From Candidatus Poribacteria bacterium (lineage in GTDB: Bacteria > Poribacteria > WGA-4E > WGA-3G), in contig JAAXGN010000036.1 in the NCBI GenBank assembly GCA_012267415.1, forward strand, positions 150,037-214,036: a DNA stretch of 64,000 nt. The letters run 5' to 3'. A model generated the notes under the pieces. The model was not told the origin of the DNA, searched no databases, and saw only the letters and a program-made list of their open reading frames with translations. Below, one piece after another: positions 1-7,676 of the stretch. The translations under genes and the position numbers were made by a program. Within the stretch, counting starts at the first letter, position 1. The number at the start of each line of letters is the position of its first letter.

Positions 1-701
1 AACTCCTAAAAAAAATGAGAGTGATTGATGAGGAGGCACTCAGAAAACATGTTGCTGATTTTCCGGACCTGACACATAATGAGCGTGCCGCACATTTCGG
101 TGTATCAACGTTTTGTATCAAATATGGTCTGCGAAAGCTTGACATCACGCGAAAAAAAGAAACCGGCTACAAGCAATGCTTTGATGAGAAACGAGCAACC
201 TATGAAAAAAGAACTCAAACTCAAAGAAACCGAAGGTAATTCTGCTGTTTATGTAGATGAATGCAGTTTTCGCGCTGAGAGTTTTAGATCTTACACTTAT
301 GCTCCGAAAGGTGAAACTGTTCTTGGTCTCATCTCTAGTCAAAAACACCACACAACGAGTACGATAACTGCCCGAATAGATAGTGTGTTTACAGCACACA
401 GTTTACTTGAATGAAGTTGCAACGGAGAACGTTTCAACACTTGGATTGAAAAAGAACTATGTCCTCATATCAATGCTCAGCACGTCGTGATAATGGACAA
501 TGCACGTTACCATAAAACTTAACAAACGAAAGAACCCATAGCAAAAACCGGATCAGAACTTTTGTATTTACCACCATATTCACCTGACTACGATCCAATC
601 GAACACGATTTCGCTAATATCAAACGACTCCGTCAGTATAATTCGGATATTCCACTAAATGAAGCTCTAAAAATGTATCATTAATTCTATCTTTCACTAT
701 A
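1..701 (+). mobile_element. Degenerate IS630-family insertion sequence (right end present, left end outside or lost)
   Basis: The stretch carries a broken IS630-type transposase followed directly by a terminal sequence that reads TATAGTGAAAGATAG when taken inward from the right end at 701. IS630 elements insert at TA and leave a TA duplication, and TA stands at the boundary. The last 29 bases match 24 of 29 with the right end of the short element at 4402-4538, which supports reading 701 as the element end. The left terminal repeat is not seen in the 14 bases before the transposase frame, so that end is probably outside the window. Confidence 0.7.
15..684 (+). pseudogene. IS630-family DDE transposase, broken by a frameshift and two stops
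   Basis: The N-terminal part (15 to about 210) encodes a helix-turn-helix region (HFGVSTFCIKYGLRKL). Reading then moves by one base near the A6 run at 205-210 into the frame that encodes the DDE domain. The catalytic signatures are YVDECSF (first Asp), VIMDNARYHKT (second Asp) and LPPYSPDYDPIEHDFANIK (Glu), the usual IS630 layout. In-frame stops occur at 412 (TGA) and 520 (TAA), and the frame ends with TAA at 682. The shift is in the +1 direction, not the -1 slippage sometimes seen in IS families, and the two stops argue against a functional recoded protein. The element is therefore dead, although its ends could still be recognised by a related transposase. Confidence 0.85.
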
Positions 702-762
702 TGTAAAAATTAAACAAACAAATAATTAACTGTCACAAGTCGTATATTTAATTTATTTTAAC

Positions 763-1154
763 ATGAGTCCCATAATTGCAGAAGGTACGCGTCTTGTCTC
801 TATCAACGATGAAAACGAACAGTTCTGGCTTGATGCAGTCTATAGAAACACACTCTTTTGGATAGGACTCAATGACGTTGAAAAAGAGAGATTATAGGCA
901 TGGGACAGTGGTGGACCGGTCACCTACACCAATTAGACGACCGAAGATATATTTCACGACAACTCACATGATTCAGAAAAGGATTATGTTGCGATCTCCT
1001 CTCACAACAGGGATGGCAGTCAACTGGTCCTAACAGGCGTCTCTGGCGAAGGACGTGGCAAGCGGTCATAGAAATAAATGGCTTGGTGTTTAAAACTCCG
1101 GAACCGGCAGAGGTCAAGGATGAGTGGACTATTTGTGTGTACGGAAAACAGTAA
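763..1154 (+). pseudogene. C-type lectin domain gene, decayed (two stops and a frameshift)
   Basis: Translation from the ATG gives LVSINDENEQFWL, then FWIGLNDVEKE, then AWDSGGPVTYTN. These are the ordered hallmarks of a C-type lectin-like domain: the LVSI strand, the WIGL motif and a WxSGxPxxYTNW segment. A TAG interrupts the frame before AWDSGG, and a second TAG stands where the Trp after YTN is expected. A frameshift near 1050 moves the C-terminal strand (WQAVIEINGL) into another frame, ending at TAA 1152-1154. A secretion signal and N-terminal domain are missing, so this is a fragment. C-type lectin modules normally bind carbohydrate or protein outside the cell. Identity is clear from the motif order; function is lost. 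Confidence 0.75.
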
Positions 1155-1165
1155 GTTCTAATTTA

Positions 1166-2245
1166 TTACGGAAGCAGAACACCACAGTAAGCACAGGTGT
1201 GCACCTCTATATCACCATTAAACGTCTCTTGTTCAGGTAATAGATACGTTTCGTGATTTGTAACACAGTTTCCGTTTTCACACTGATGTGATGCTTCAGT
1301 TATGTCGCGTTGTGGTGGTTGTGTTAAGATGAGCTGTTCTAATCCCATAAGACTTGAGATGAGAGCCATCCGGATGGGAACTGCATTTGCGGATTGTTCA
1401 AAATATGCAGCGCGAGGGTCATCATCCAATTCATAAGCGAGTTCGTTTACACGAGGAAGTGGATGCATTATCATTGCATCAGGTTTAGCATTTTTCATCA
1501 CTTCACCATCCAATAGATAACTCCCCCGAACTGTCGCCGCATCTACAGAGGGTGGCAATCTCTCCTCCTGCAATCTGTTTACGTAGATTACATCCAGATT
1601 TTCAATTACGTCATTGACGTTCTCCACCTCAAGCGGTTGATGTTTGTGGTATTTTGTTAATCGTGTGAGGAGCCACGTTGGCATCTGTAGACCTTTGGGT
1701 GCGATGTGAACAAGTTTACCCCCGAATCTTGCGACTGCTAAAGCGAAGGAATGTGCAGCGCGTCCGTATTGTAGGTCTCCACAGATTCCGACGGTTAAAC
1801 CTTGAACTTGTGATTTTCTGCGAATGATAGTGTATAGGTCGGTGAGAGCTTGTGTGGGATGTGCGTGGCTTCCATCTCCGCCGTTGATGACAGGTATATT
1901 TGCATACCTTGCCATTACGCGAGCGGAACCTGCCAAGTTGTGTCGCACAACAATAATGTCTGCGTAGTTCGTTACCATTCTTGCAGTATCCGCGAGGGTT
2001 TCCCCTTTGGCAGCTGATGTAGAATCTGGATCAGCGAATCCTAATGTTCCACCATTGAGTCTTTCCATTGCGCTTTCAAAGGAGAGGCGAGTACGTGTAC
2101 TCGGTTCATAGAAAAGGGTTGCTAAGAGTTTGCTCCGGCAGATTCCTGCCCAGGTTTCTAATTGCGTTTGCATCCCTGCTGCTAATCTGAAAATCTGTTC
2201 TATTTCAAAGTTTGAAAAATCGTCCAGTGTTACGAAGTGGCGCAT
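1166..2245 (-). CDS. pyrB: Aspartate carbamoyltransferase catalytic chain with a fused PyrI-type zinc module
   Basis: The enzyme condenses carbamoyl phosphate with aspartate in the second step of pyrimidine synthesis. Residues 1 to about 310 are a complete catalytic chain: the carbamoyl phosphate loop reads FYEPSTRTRLSFESA, then HPTQALTDLYT, the Asp-binding loop MHPLPRVNELAYELDDDP, and the C-terminal helix VPIRMALISSLMG. The remaining 50 or so residues are unusual for PyrB. They hold four cysteines at 322, 327, 351 and 354, in the pattern CxxxxC-x23-CxxC. This is exactly the spacing of the zinc ligands in the regulatory chain PyrI of E. coli (109, 114, 138, 141). No PyrI allosteric domain is present. 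The start has GAGGAG nearby upstream and no neighbour shares its operon. The catalytic assignment is very secure; the role of the zinc tail is inferred. Confidence 0.95.
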   Translation of the reverse strand: MRHFVTLDDFSNFEIEQIFRLAAGMQTQLETWAGICRSKLLATLFYEPSTRTRLSFESAMERLNGGTLGFADPDSTSAAKGETLADTARMVTNYADIIVVRHNLAGSARVMARYANIPVINGGDGSHAHPTQALTDLYTIIRRKSQVQGLTVGICGDLQYGRAAHSFALAVARFGGKLVHIAPKGLQMPTWLLTRLTKYHKHQPLEVENVNDVIENLDVIYVNRLQEERLPPSVDAATVRGSYLLDGEVMKNAKPDAMIMHPLPRVNELAYELDDDPRAAYFEQSANAVPIRMALISSLMGLEQLILTQPPQRDITEASHQCENGNCVTNHETYLLPEQETFNGDIEVHTCAYCGVLLP

Positions 2246-2404
2246 TGTCTCCTCAATGAGTGTTTTTATTTTTCCAAGATGATGTATAAATGGGTCATTT
2301 TTATATAACGTCAGATTTTAGAATATAACAACAAGAGAGAGTCTTTGACATGGCAGGGGAGTGAACGGCACACGAATGATGATTAAAAAATCCATCGGGT
2401 AATT

Positions 2405-2468
2405 GACGGGCAATGAATTGCCCTACTACAAACGGACAGGCTCGTAGTAGGGCAATTCATTGCCCGTC
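2405..2468. repeat. Inverted pair of GTAG-foot palindromes (family a)
   Basis: Two 25-base copies (2405-2429 and 2444-2468) face each other. Read 5'-3' each starts GTAGTAGGGCAATTC and ends ATTGCCCGTC, with GGCAATTCATTGCC as its core palindrome. The pair can fold into one long stem. It lies in the 398-base gap between divergent pyrB and the PhyH-like gene, which otherwise shows no gene. Confidence 0.9.
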
Positions 2469-2526
2469 AAAATACTACCAAATTTAGACCTTAATCTGCA
2501 TGAGTATGCCTACTACTTTTAAGAAA

Positions 2527-2550
2527 CGGCACACGGCGTGTGCCTACTAC
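2527..2550 (-). repeat. GTAG-foot palindrome (family c)
   Basis: Read on the minus strand it begins GTAGTAGGCACACGCC and closes GTGTGCCG. A partial relative ending in CCTACTACTTTTAA lies just before it at about 2507-2522. The same family forms the 4 x 30-base array at 45411 and a single copy at 58449. Confidence 0.85.
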
Positions 2551-2643
2551 TTTTAAAGCAATAGAAAAGAAAAGTATGATATGATATACTCTATCCAATG
2601 GATTTAGCGAGTTTCTTATGAATACAATGAAGATAGGTGATAC

Positions 2644-3432
2644 ATGAGTTGGCAACTGGATACGATGGTCTCTGATGAACAGGTGAACTTCTATAAAGAA
2701 AATGGATATCTTACTTTCGGACGGATTTTTACCGAAGCAGAATTAAACGAGTTACGTGAATATGTAGATAAAATGATTGAGAACTTGCCAGAAGGTAAAC
2801 GTCCTGAACAGATGGATGTTCCGCATTTTGAGCATCCATATCTTTTCAAATACTTGACGCACCCGCGCGTGTTAAATGTGATTGCGCGATTTATCGGTCC
2901 CGATATATTGCTTTGGTCAAGTCACTTTATCAGCAAACGTGAGAACGATGGTATGGAAGTACCGTGGCATCAGGACGGTGTCTATTGGGGTAAGATGTTA
3001 GAACCGATGCACGTAATTACGATGTGGCTTGCGGTTGATGAATCTAAGATAGAAAACGGCTGTATGCGCGTTATACCGGGGAGTCACACGCAACAGGACC
3101 GACGTTACGAACCCGTAAAAAGAGATAACAATCTATTCGGAAGTGAGGTCGTGGATGAGGATATAGATACTTCAAAAGCAGTTGATCTTGAATTGGAAGT
3201 TGGTGAATGTCATTTTCACGATGCCTGGACGATCCATAATTCCAGTCCGAATGTCTCGCAAAAACGTAGATGTGGGTATACGATGCGGTATATGCCAGCG
3301 AATGTACGGTTTCACGGTGCAAATTGGCGACGGACACACAATATTTATCTTGTGCAAGGTCAAGACAGAACAGATGGATATAATAGGTATGCCCCTGTAC
3401 CGAACTCACAAATTGATAATAAGAATTCATAA
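2644..3432 (+). CDS. Phytanoyl-CoA dioxygenase (PhyH) family Fe(II)/2-oxoglutarate oxygenase
   Basis: This is a 262-residue protein of the usual length for the PhyH family, cytosolic enzymes that hydroxylate small molecules with Fe(II), O2 and 2-oxoglutarate. The iron site is visible as HQD in VPWHQDGVYW (His and Asp of the HxD motif, near residue 105) and the distal His in DAWTIHNSSPN (near residue 197). The 2-oxoglutarate-binding Arg is likely in RRCGYTMRY just after. The N-terminal segment VNFYKENGYLTF is the standard family opening. No strong Shine-Dalgarno precedes the ATG. The downstream amidohydrolase begins 26 bases later on the same strand, so the two are probably co-transcribed. The substrate cannot be read from the sequence; phyH-like genes are numerous in Poribacteria and many are uncharacterised. 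Confidence 0.88.
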   Translation: MSWQLDTMVSDEQVNFYKENGYLTFGRIFTEAELNELREYVDKMIENLPEGKRPEQMDVPHFEHPYLFKYLTHPRVLNVIARFIGPDILLWSSHFISKRENDGMEVPWHQDGVYWGKMLEPMHVITMWLAVDESKIENGCMRVIPGSHTQQDRRYEPVKRDNNLFGSEVVDEDIDTSKAVDLELEVGECHFHDAWTIHNSSPNVSQKRRCGYTMRYMPANVRFHGANWRRTHNIYLVQGQDRTDGYNRYAPVPNSQIDNKNS

Positions 3433-3458
3433 CTGTAGACATACATTAAGGAGAATCT

Positions 3459-4319
3459 ATGCGTCCTTATTTTGATGTTCACTGCCATATCGGTATGACG
3501 GTTTCTCGTGCACCTGTCGTTGGACAGAGTGTTGGAAGGTGTTTAGCACGGATGGCTTCTGCAGGTGTTATCGGTGCGATTCCGTGTCCGACTGCAGGTA
3601 GTCCACAAGCGCGTGGCGTATTGGATACACGTTCACAGAATGAGATAATAACGAAGGCTTGTCAGAAATATCCTGAACGTTTCCCAATCGGACTTGGGAT
3701 CGTAGAGGTGCGACATGAACAAGCAGGCGTTGATGAACTTGATAGGTCAATGTGTGATGATGGTTTAGTTGGATTTGTATGTCATCCGGGATTATCTGGA
3801 CATTCGCTTGGTGGTGAACTCTATGCATTCCTGGAAGTGGTTGCCATGCATAGCGGTTTGTGTTTGCTGCATCAGGCAGGTTCTACGAGCAATATCGCTG
3901 CTTATGCCAGAAGGTTTCCTTCAATTACCTTCATTATCGGACATGTCTCAATGAATAAAGGTGGACATCTTGATGCTATCCAGCATTGTGCGAAGTATGA
4001 TAATATCTGGTATGATGTTGCACAGAAACCGGAGGGTGCAGATGAAAGTTGGGACTTAGTCCATTTGGTTAACAATCTCAATAAGGATCGACTGATGTTC
4101 GGAAGTGACTTGCCTTATTACGATTTTCGTCTTGTGCAAGCGCAGATTGAAAATGCAGGCCTTGATGATGAGACGAAAGAGAAGATAGCTTATCAGAATG
4201 CTGTTCGGTTGGTTCAGCAGTTTAACGATTCATGGGAGCCGACATTATCTCCGATAGAACCGCCGCAGGTATATTCGGAACTGGAGATGTGGGATGCGAA
4301 TGGAGCACGGCTTAAGTAA
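3459..4319 (+). CDS. Amidohydrolase family protein (TIM-barrel metal-dependent hydrolase)
   Basis: This 286-residue protein belongs to the amidohydrolase_2-like group. Metal-site motifs are present in order: FDVHCHIG at the N-terminus (HxH), IIGHVSMNKGG near residue 165 (His) and MFGSDLPYYD near residue 213 (Asp). Between these the alternating strands and helices expected of a TIM barrel can be followed. A clear TAAGGAG precedes the ATG by 6 bases. The gene follows the PhyH-like oxygenase on the same strand, suggesting that both act on one small-molecule substrate, for example oxidation followed by hydrolysis or decarboxylation. This family includes hydrolases, decarboxylases and lactonases, so the exact reaction is open. 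Confidence 0.85.
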   Translation: MRPYFDVHCHIGMTVSRAPVVGQSVGRCLARMASAGVIGAIPCPTAGSPQARGVLDTRSQNEIITKACQKYPERFPIGLGIVEVRHEQAGVDELDRSMCDDGLVGFVCHPGLSGHSLGGELYAFLEVVAMHSGLCLLHQAGSTSNIAAYARRFPSITFIIGHVSMNKGGHLDAIQHCAKYDNIWYDVAQKPEGADESWDLVHLVNNLNKDRLMFGSDLPYYDFRLVQAQIENAGLDDETKEKIAYQNAVRLVQQFNDSWEPTLSPIEPPQVYSELEMWDANGARLK

Positions 4320-4360
4320 GACGGCATTTTGTATGAAGATAATAAATCCTACGAGTTATA

Positions 4361-4385
4361 GACGGGCAATGAATTGCCCTACTAC
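4361..4385 (-). repeat. GTAG-foot palindrome (family a)
   Basis: A single copy of the family a unit (ends CCCTACTAC on the plus strand), 41 bases after the amidohydrolase stop and just left of the short element at 4402. Confidence 0.88.
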
Positions 4386-4401
4386 AAACAAGCATCCAAT
4401 T

Positions 4402-4538
4402 TATAGTGAAATATGTAATTATGTTTACACATCTTCTGTAGGAGGGAACTCCGATTCCCGACTGAACGCTTTGATAGTCGGGAATCGGAGTTCCCTCCTA
4501 CAGAAAAGAATGTAAAATTAATTCTATGTTCTACTATA
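4402..4538. mobile_element. IS630-type MITE carrying an inverted pair of GTAG palindromes (family d)
   Basis: The left end reads TATAGTGAAATATGTAATTA. The right end, inverted, reads TATAGTAGAACATAGAATTA. The right 29 bases match 24 of 29 with the right end of the dead IS630 at 673-701. The interior is a near-perfect hairpin of two 25-base units (4438-4462 and 4477-4501), each beginning GTAGGAGGGAACTCC. The element contains no coding capacity and lies between two convergent genes, where the hairpin could also stop transcription in both directions. Confidence 0.75.
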
Positions 4539-4549
4539 AGTCATAATCT

Positions 4550-5413
4550 TCATGTGACGATCTCAACAGCACGGATACGATGCCGAAGCACCAAGATACA
4601 GGATGCTGTAAGTGCTGTTAATAGGAGTATCGTCCAAGAAAGGTGTAAGTTGTAGCTGCGATCTAAACCGAACAACACTTCGCCAAGGAGTTCCAAGTTT
4701 GCCCAAACTGAAACTATTGCAACTGTACTTGATTGAAGAACCTGTTTGAGTATGAGTTGAATTATTGACAACCCGAACCATACTGCACAGAAACCGATTG
4801 TTGCGAAACGTAGGTTTTTTGTTAGTGATGAGAATGTCAACATGAGTAAACTTGTTACTGTCGTGACAACAAGTGAGTAGATGATGATTGAGAAGATTAG
4901 CCAAAAGTTCTCTATAAAGAATGAAATATCAGCTAACAACGCATGCTCAAGAAACAGTAGAAGACCCGGAATTAACGTCATTGAAGCAAGCAGGACTCCA
5001 ATTGCAATAAATTTCCCAATGAGATAGTCTACCCAGGAGATGGGTTTGGATAGGTACAGTGAAAGTGCGTTGTGTTTGAGATCGTTTGAAATCAGACCTG
5101 CCCCACCGAAAACGACGACGAGAGCGAGCAAGAATACTGATGGAAAAGGGTGCGTACTAAATATGAATTTCTGGAAAAAACCTCCACCTATTTCGTCAAA
5201 TGGGAATGGTGCATCTTCAAGATAATTGAACATATAAATCAATATTGCGTGAACTAAAATATAGATGACAGGGGGTACAGCGACAATGAGTCGGATAATT
5301 TTGCGTTGTGCAAGCAGTTTCAGTTCTGCCTTTGCGATTATCCACCACCGTTTATACTTTTCAGGTTGCAGTGTTCCGTCCCAGTGTCTGTAGTCTTGTG
5401 TGTGAATAGGCAT
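4550..5413 (-). CDS. ABC-2 type transporter permease subunit
   Basis: This 287-residue integral membrane protein has a cytoplasmic N-terminal stretch and about six hydrophobic segments (for example LIVAVPPVIYILVHAILIY, VFLLALVVVFGGAGLI, WLIFSIIIYSLVVTTV). The segment GLISNDLKHNALSLYLSKP resembles the conserved loop of ABC-2 permeases, in which a membrane protein reports a change of lifestyle from export to assembly. It lies 2 bases after the lipoprotein gene and so belongs to a three-gene operon with an adaptor and a lipoprotein. An ATPase subunit would be required for transport but none is found near this operon, so it must be encoded elsewhere or be shared. Confidence 0.8.
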   Translation of the reverse strand: MPIHTQDYRHWDGTLQPEKYKRWWIIAKAELKLLAQRKIIRLIVAVPPVIYILVHAILIYMFNYLEDAPFPFDEIGGGFFQKFIFSTHPFPSVFLLALVVVFGGAGLISNDLKHNALSLYLSKPISWVDYLIGKFIAIGVLLASMTLIPGLLLFLEHALLADISFFIENFWLIFSIIIYSLVVTTVTSLLMLTFSSLTKNLRFATIGFCAVWFGLSIIQLILKQVLQSSTVAIVSVWANLELLGEVLFGLDRSYNLHLSWTILLLTALTASCILVLRHRIRAVEIVT

Positions 5414-5415
5414 TG

Positions 5416-5916
5416 TTAGTTCCTATAGATTGCTGTGCTTTCTAAAGTATCCGTGAAAGGTCCCTGTTTATTGGTTTTAATTTCAATTACGATTATGCCT
5501 AAATTTGTATCGCGTTCAGGGTCGTCTTCAATGAGTCTTCGTGGGATTTCTGCACTCAAGAGTCTATCAAGACTATTCGGTTCTTGTGACCATCGAACAT
5601 CAATCAGTCTACCGTCATAAACTTTTTGATGTTGCTTACCATCGCGCAAGGAATAGAGTTTAGCATTCGTGATGAATTCTGCTTCTGAAATCGTGCTAAC
5701 ACCGACGCTTGGACTGAGTATGCTTTGATTCCAGATGAGTGGAATACCGTTTTTGTCTGTGAGATATATTATAATATCCAACCTATCTATACGTGGCTCG
5801 GAAAGAATCTGTATACCTTCAAAGTTTTGGATTTCACCCGTTCCACAACCTAAGAATACGAGTATACAGATACAACACAGAATGGAATTTCGCTGATAGG
5901 TTCTTTTTCTAAACAC
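5416..5916 (-). CDS. Lipoprotein of unknown function in an efflux-type operon
   Basis: I chose the GTG at 5916, which has AAGGAGT 6-7 bases upstream and begins 13 bases after the adaptor gene. A longer frame back to an ATG at 5961 would overlap the adaptor and lacks such a site. The 166-residue product opens with a basic stretch, then a hydrophobic run ending LVFLGCGTG, a lipobox with Cys at about residue 26. The mature part is a small mixed beta domain with no motif that I recognise. Its position between a periplasmic adaptor and an ABC-2 permease suggests a role as an envelope partner of that transporter. Function otherwise unknown. Confidence 0.7.
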   Translation of the reverse strand: MFRKRTYQRNSILCCICILVFLGCGTGEIQNFEGIQILSEPRIDRLDIIIYLTDKNGIPLIWNQSILSPSVGVSTISEAEFITNAKLYSLRDGKQHQKVYDGRLIDVRWSQEPNSLDRLLSAEIPRRLIEDDPERDTNLGIIVIEIKTNKQGPFTDTLESTAIYRN

Positions 5917-5929
5917 GTCAGGACTCCTT

Positions 5930-7519
5930 TCAATCTTGAGCAACTGAAACTGACATACCATCTTTTAGCAGATGTTGATTTTCAACAATTATCTGTGTTG
6001 ACTGGGGGAGTTTCGTCTGTGTCTCGATTTCACTGCCATATACACCCCCTATGTTAACCTGTTTTAGACGTGCTACATTCTGCTCAACGACAAAGATATT
6101 CCCTTTTCCACTCTGGATCTGTAATACTGCGCGTTGCGGTAGTAAGGTCACGTTTTTGCGTTCACCCGTTTTGATAGAAATTGTTATGGAAGTACCGGGT
6201 TTTAGTGCATTGTTTTGCTCTGATATGGAAAGTGGATTGCCAGGATCACTGTTCTCCAGATTTTGCAGTGTTGCATGAACCGTGACAGCATTCTCTCCCT
6301 CTTTGACAGTAGGACTGATAAAGTCAATTGTTCCTATAATATTCCGTATTCCGGATGCGGTAGAAATGAGGACCATATTGCCAATCTGTATGCGTGTAAT
6401 CTCACTGACTGGGACTGTCCAAACGGCTTTTAGCACATCAACTGCTATGATTGTAAATACGGGTTGTCCTTGTGAAGCAGCAGATTTGGCATAGTCTCCT
6501 GTTTCCAGATGCCGTTCAGCGACGATTCCATTGATGGGAGCAACAATAGCTGCTTGACTGACCTGTTCTCGTGCGAGTTTGAGTTGTTCTTCAGCTTCAC
6601 TGACAGCAGATTTTGCGATTGCGATTTCTCGTTCCCATGCCTTTGCTTCTACCAGTTTCTGTGCGGTAATTAGGTTCGCTTTTGCTTGTGTAACTTTTGA
6701 TTGCGCAGCGGCGATTTCTCGTTCCCATCCTTTATTTTCAACTATCTTCTTTGCTATTGCCAGTTCTGCTTTTGTTTTTTCAACTGTCAGTTGTGCTGAA
6801 CCGTCTTCAAATTGTTTTGCTGCGGCGACAGCCTCTTCGTGTCGGCTTTGCACGAGTTTATATCGTGTTTCAGAAGATTCATAAGCACTGTCACTGATGA
6901 GTTCTTTTGTATGTAGTTCCTTATCACGTTCAAAATCTGAGGTAGCTTTTGTGAATTCAGCTTTTGCGCGTTCTAATCCTTGTGTTGCGCTTACCCTTGC
7001 GCGTTCCAGGTTTGCCTCTGCGGCTTTATATGCCACTTCTGCTTGTATGAGTTGGTTTCTGATACGCATTTCAGCGAGTGATTTTGTATCTTCAAGTTTC
7101 GCTTCAGCCTCAGCGACCGACTCCTTAGCGGTTTCAAGCTGCGTTTCAATGCGCGTCTGAGCGTTTGCTTCGGTTGTTGTCAGTTGTGATTTTGCAACAC
7201 TTAGTGAGACTTCTGCTCTGATTGCAGCGATACCTGCTTCCTGTGCACTGCTTTGCGCGATTACATCACCCTTTGCTACCGTCTGTCCTGCTTCTACATT
7301 GAGACTAACGATTTTTGCGGAGATATTTGCGTATACTTTCGCTTCTACGCGTGGTTTTAGCACGCCGTTGTAAGTCTTTTCTGAGACGATTGTGACTCGT
7401 CTTGGTGTTTCCGTTTTCACAGATGTCAGTTGTTCTGTTTCTTGTGTAGCTATGTCGGTTGAAATTAGGAACAAGAACGATAGAACAATGATTATAAATC
7501 CAATAGAATTCGGTTTCAA
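5930..7519 (-). CDS. HlyD/RND-type periplasmic adaptor (membrane fusion protein) with long coiled coil
   Basis: The start is a TTG with AGGAGG 8 bases upstream. A signal segment (FIIIVLSFLFLISTDIA) is followed by a beta-barrel and lipoyl half (VYANISAKIVSLNVEAGQTVAKGDVIAQ shortened here to its key part LNVEAGQTVAKGD, near residue 75). Next comes an unusually long alpha-helical hairpin of about 220 residues, rich in Ala, Glu and Lys. The second lipoyl half is IVAPINGIVAERHLETGDY, near residue 330, followed by barrel strands. This is the canonical adaptor layout of efflux systems; the coiled coil is long for the family and includes repeated blocks around KAWEREIA and KGWEREIA. It heads an operon with a lipoprotein and an ABC-2 permease, so it most likely serves an ABC exporter, not an RND pump. 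Confidence 0.88.
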   Translation of the reverse strand: MKPNSIGFIIIVLSFLFLISTDIATQETEQLTSVKTETPRRVTIVSEKTYNGVLKPRVEAKVYANISAKIVSLNVEAGQTVAKGDVIAQSSAQEAGIAAIRAEVSLSVAKSQLTTTEANAQTRIETQLETAKESVAEAEAKLEDTKSLAEMRIRNQLIQAEVAYKAAEANLERARVSATQGLERAKAEFTKATSDFERDKELHTKELISDSAYESSETRYKLVQSRHEEAVAAAKQFEDGSAQLTVEKTKAELAIAKKIVENKGWEREIAAAQSKVTQAKANLITAQKLVEAKAWEREIAIAKSAVSEAEEQLKLAREQVSQAAIVAPINGIVAERHLETGDYAKSAASQGQPVFTIIAVDVLKAVWTVPVSEITRIQIGNMVLISTASGIRNIIGTIDFISPTVKEGENAVTVHATLQNLENSDPGNPLSISEQNNALKPGTSITISIKTGERKNVTLLPQRAVLQIQSGKGNIFVVEQNVARLKQVNIGGVYGSEIETQTKLPQSTQIIVENQHLLKDGMSVSVAQD

Positions 7520-7539
7520 TACTCTTTCCTCCTATTTTA

Positions 7540-7675
7540 TATAGTGGATTTCAAGATAAATGAAACACTCCACAACGGGCGAGGGGACCTCAAACGGGCG
7601 AGGAAACCTCGCCCCTACGGGGATGGTATCCGTTTACGTTGAAATGTCTCATTGATTATTATTAACTTTGCTATA
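7540..7675. mobile_element. IS630-type MITE with family b GTAG palindrome, abutting the msrA stop
   Basis: The ends read TATAGTGGATTTCAAG on the left and, inverted, TATAGCAAAGTTAATA on the right. The interior holds a GTAG-foot palindrome at 7596-7618 (minus strand GTAGGGGCGAGGTTTCC) and a truncated partner at 7577-7590 (GGGCGAGGGGACCT). Related copies lie at 10946 and 32040. It ends 1 base before the TAA of msrA. Confidence 0.7.
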
Positions 7676-7676
7676 T

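Noticed and set aside
205..211. A6G slippery run in the IS630 transposase as a programmed frameshift site
   Set aside because: The frame change needed is +1 relative to the first frame, not the usual -1, and two further in-frame stops remain downstream, so decay is the simpler reading.
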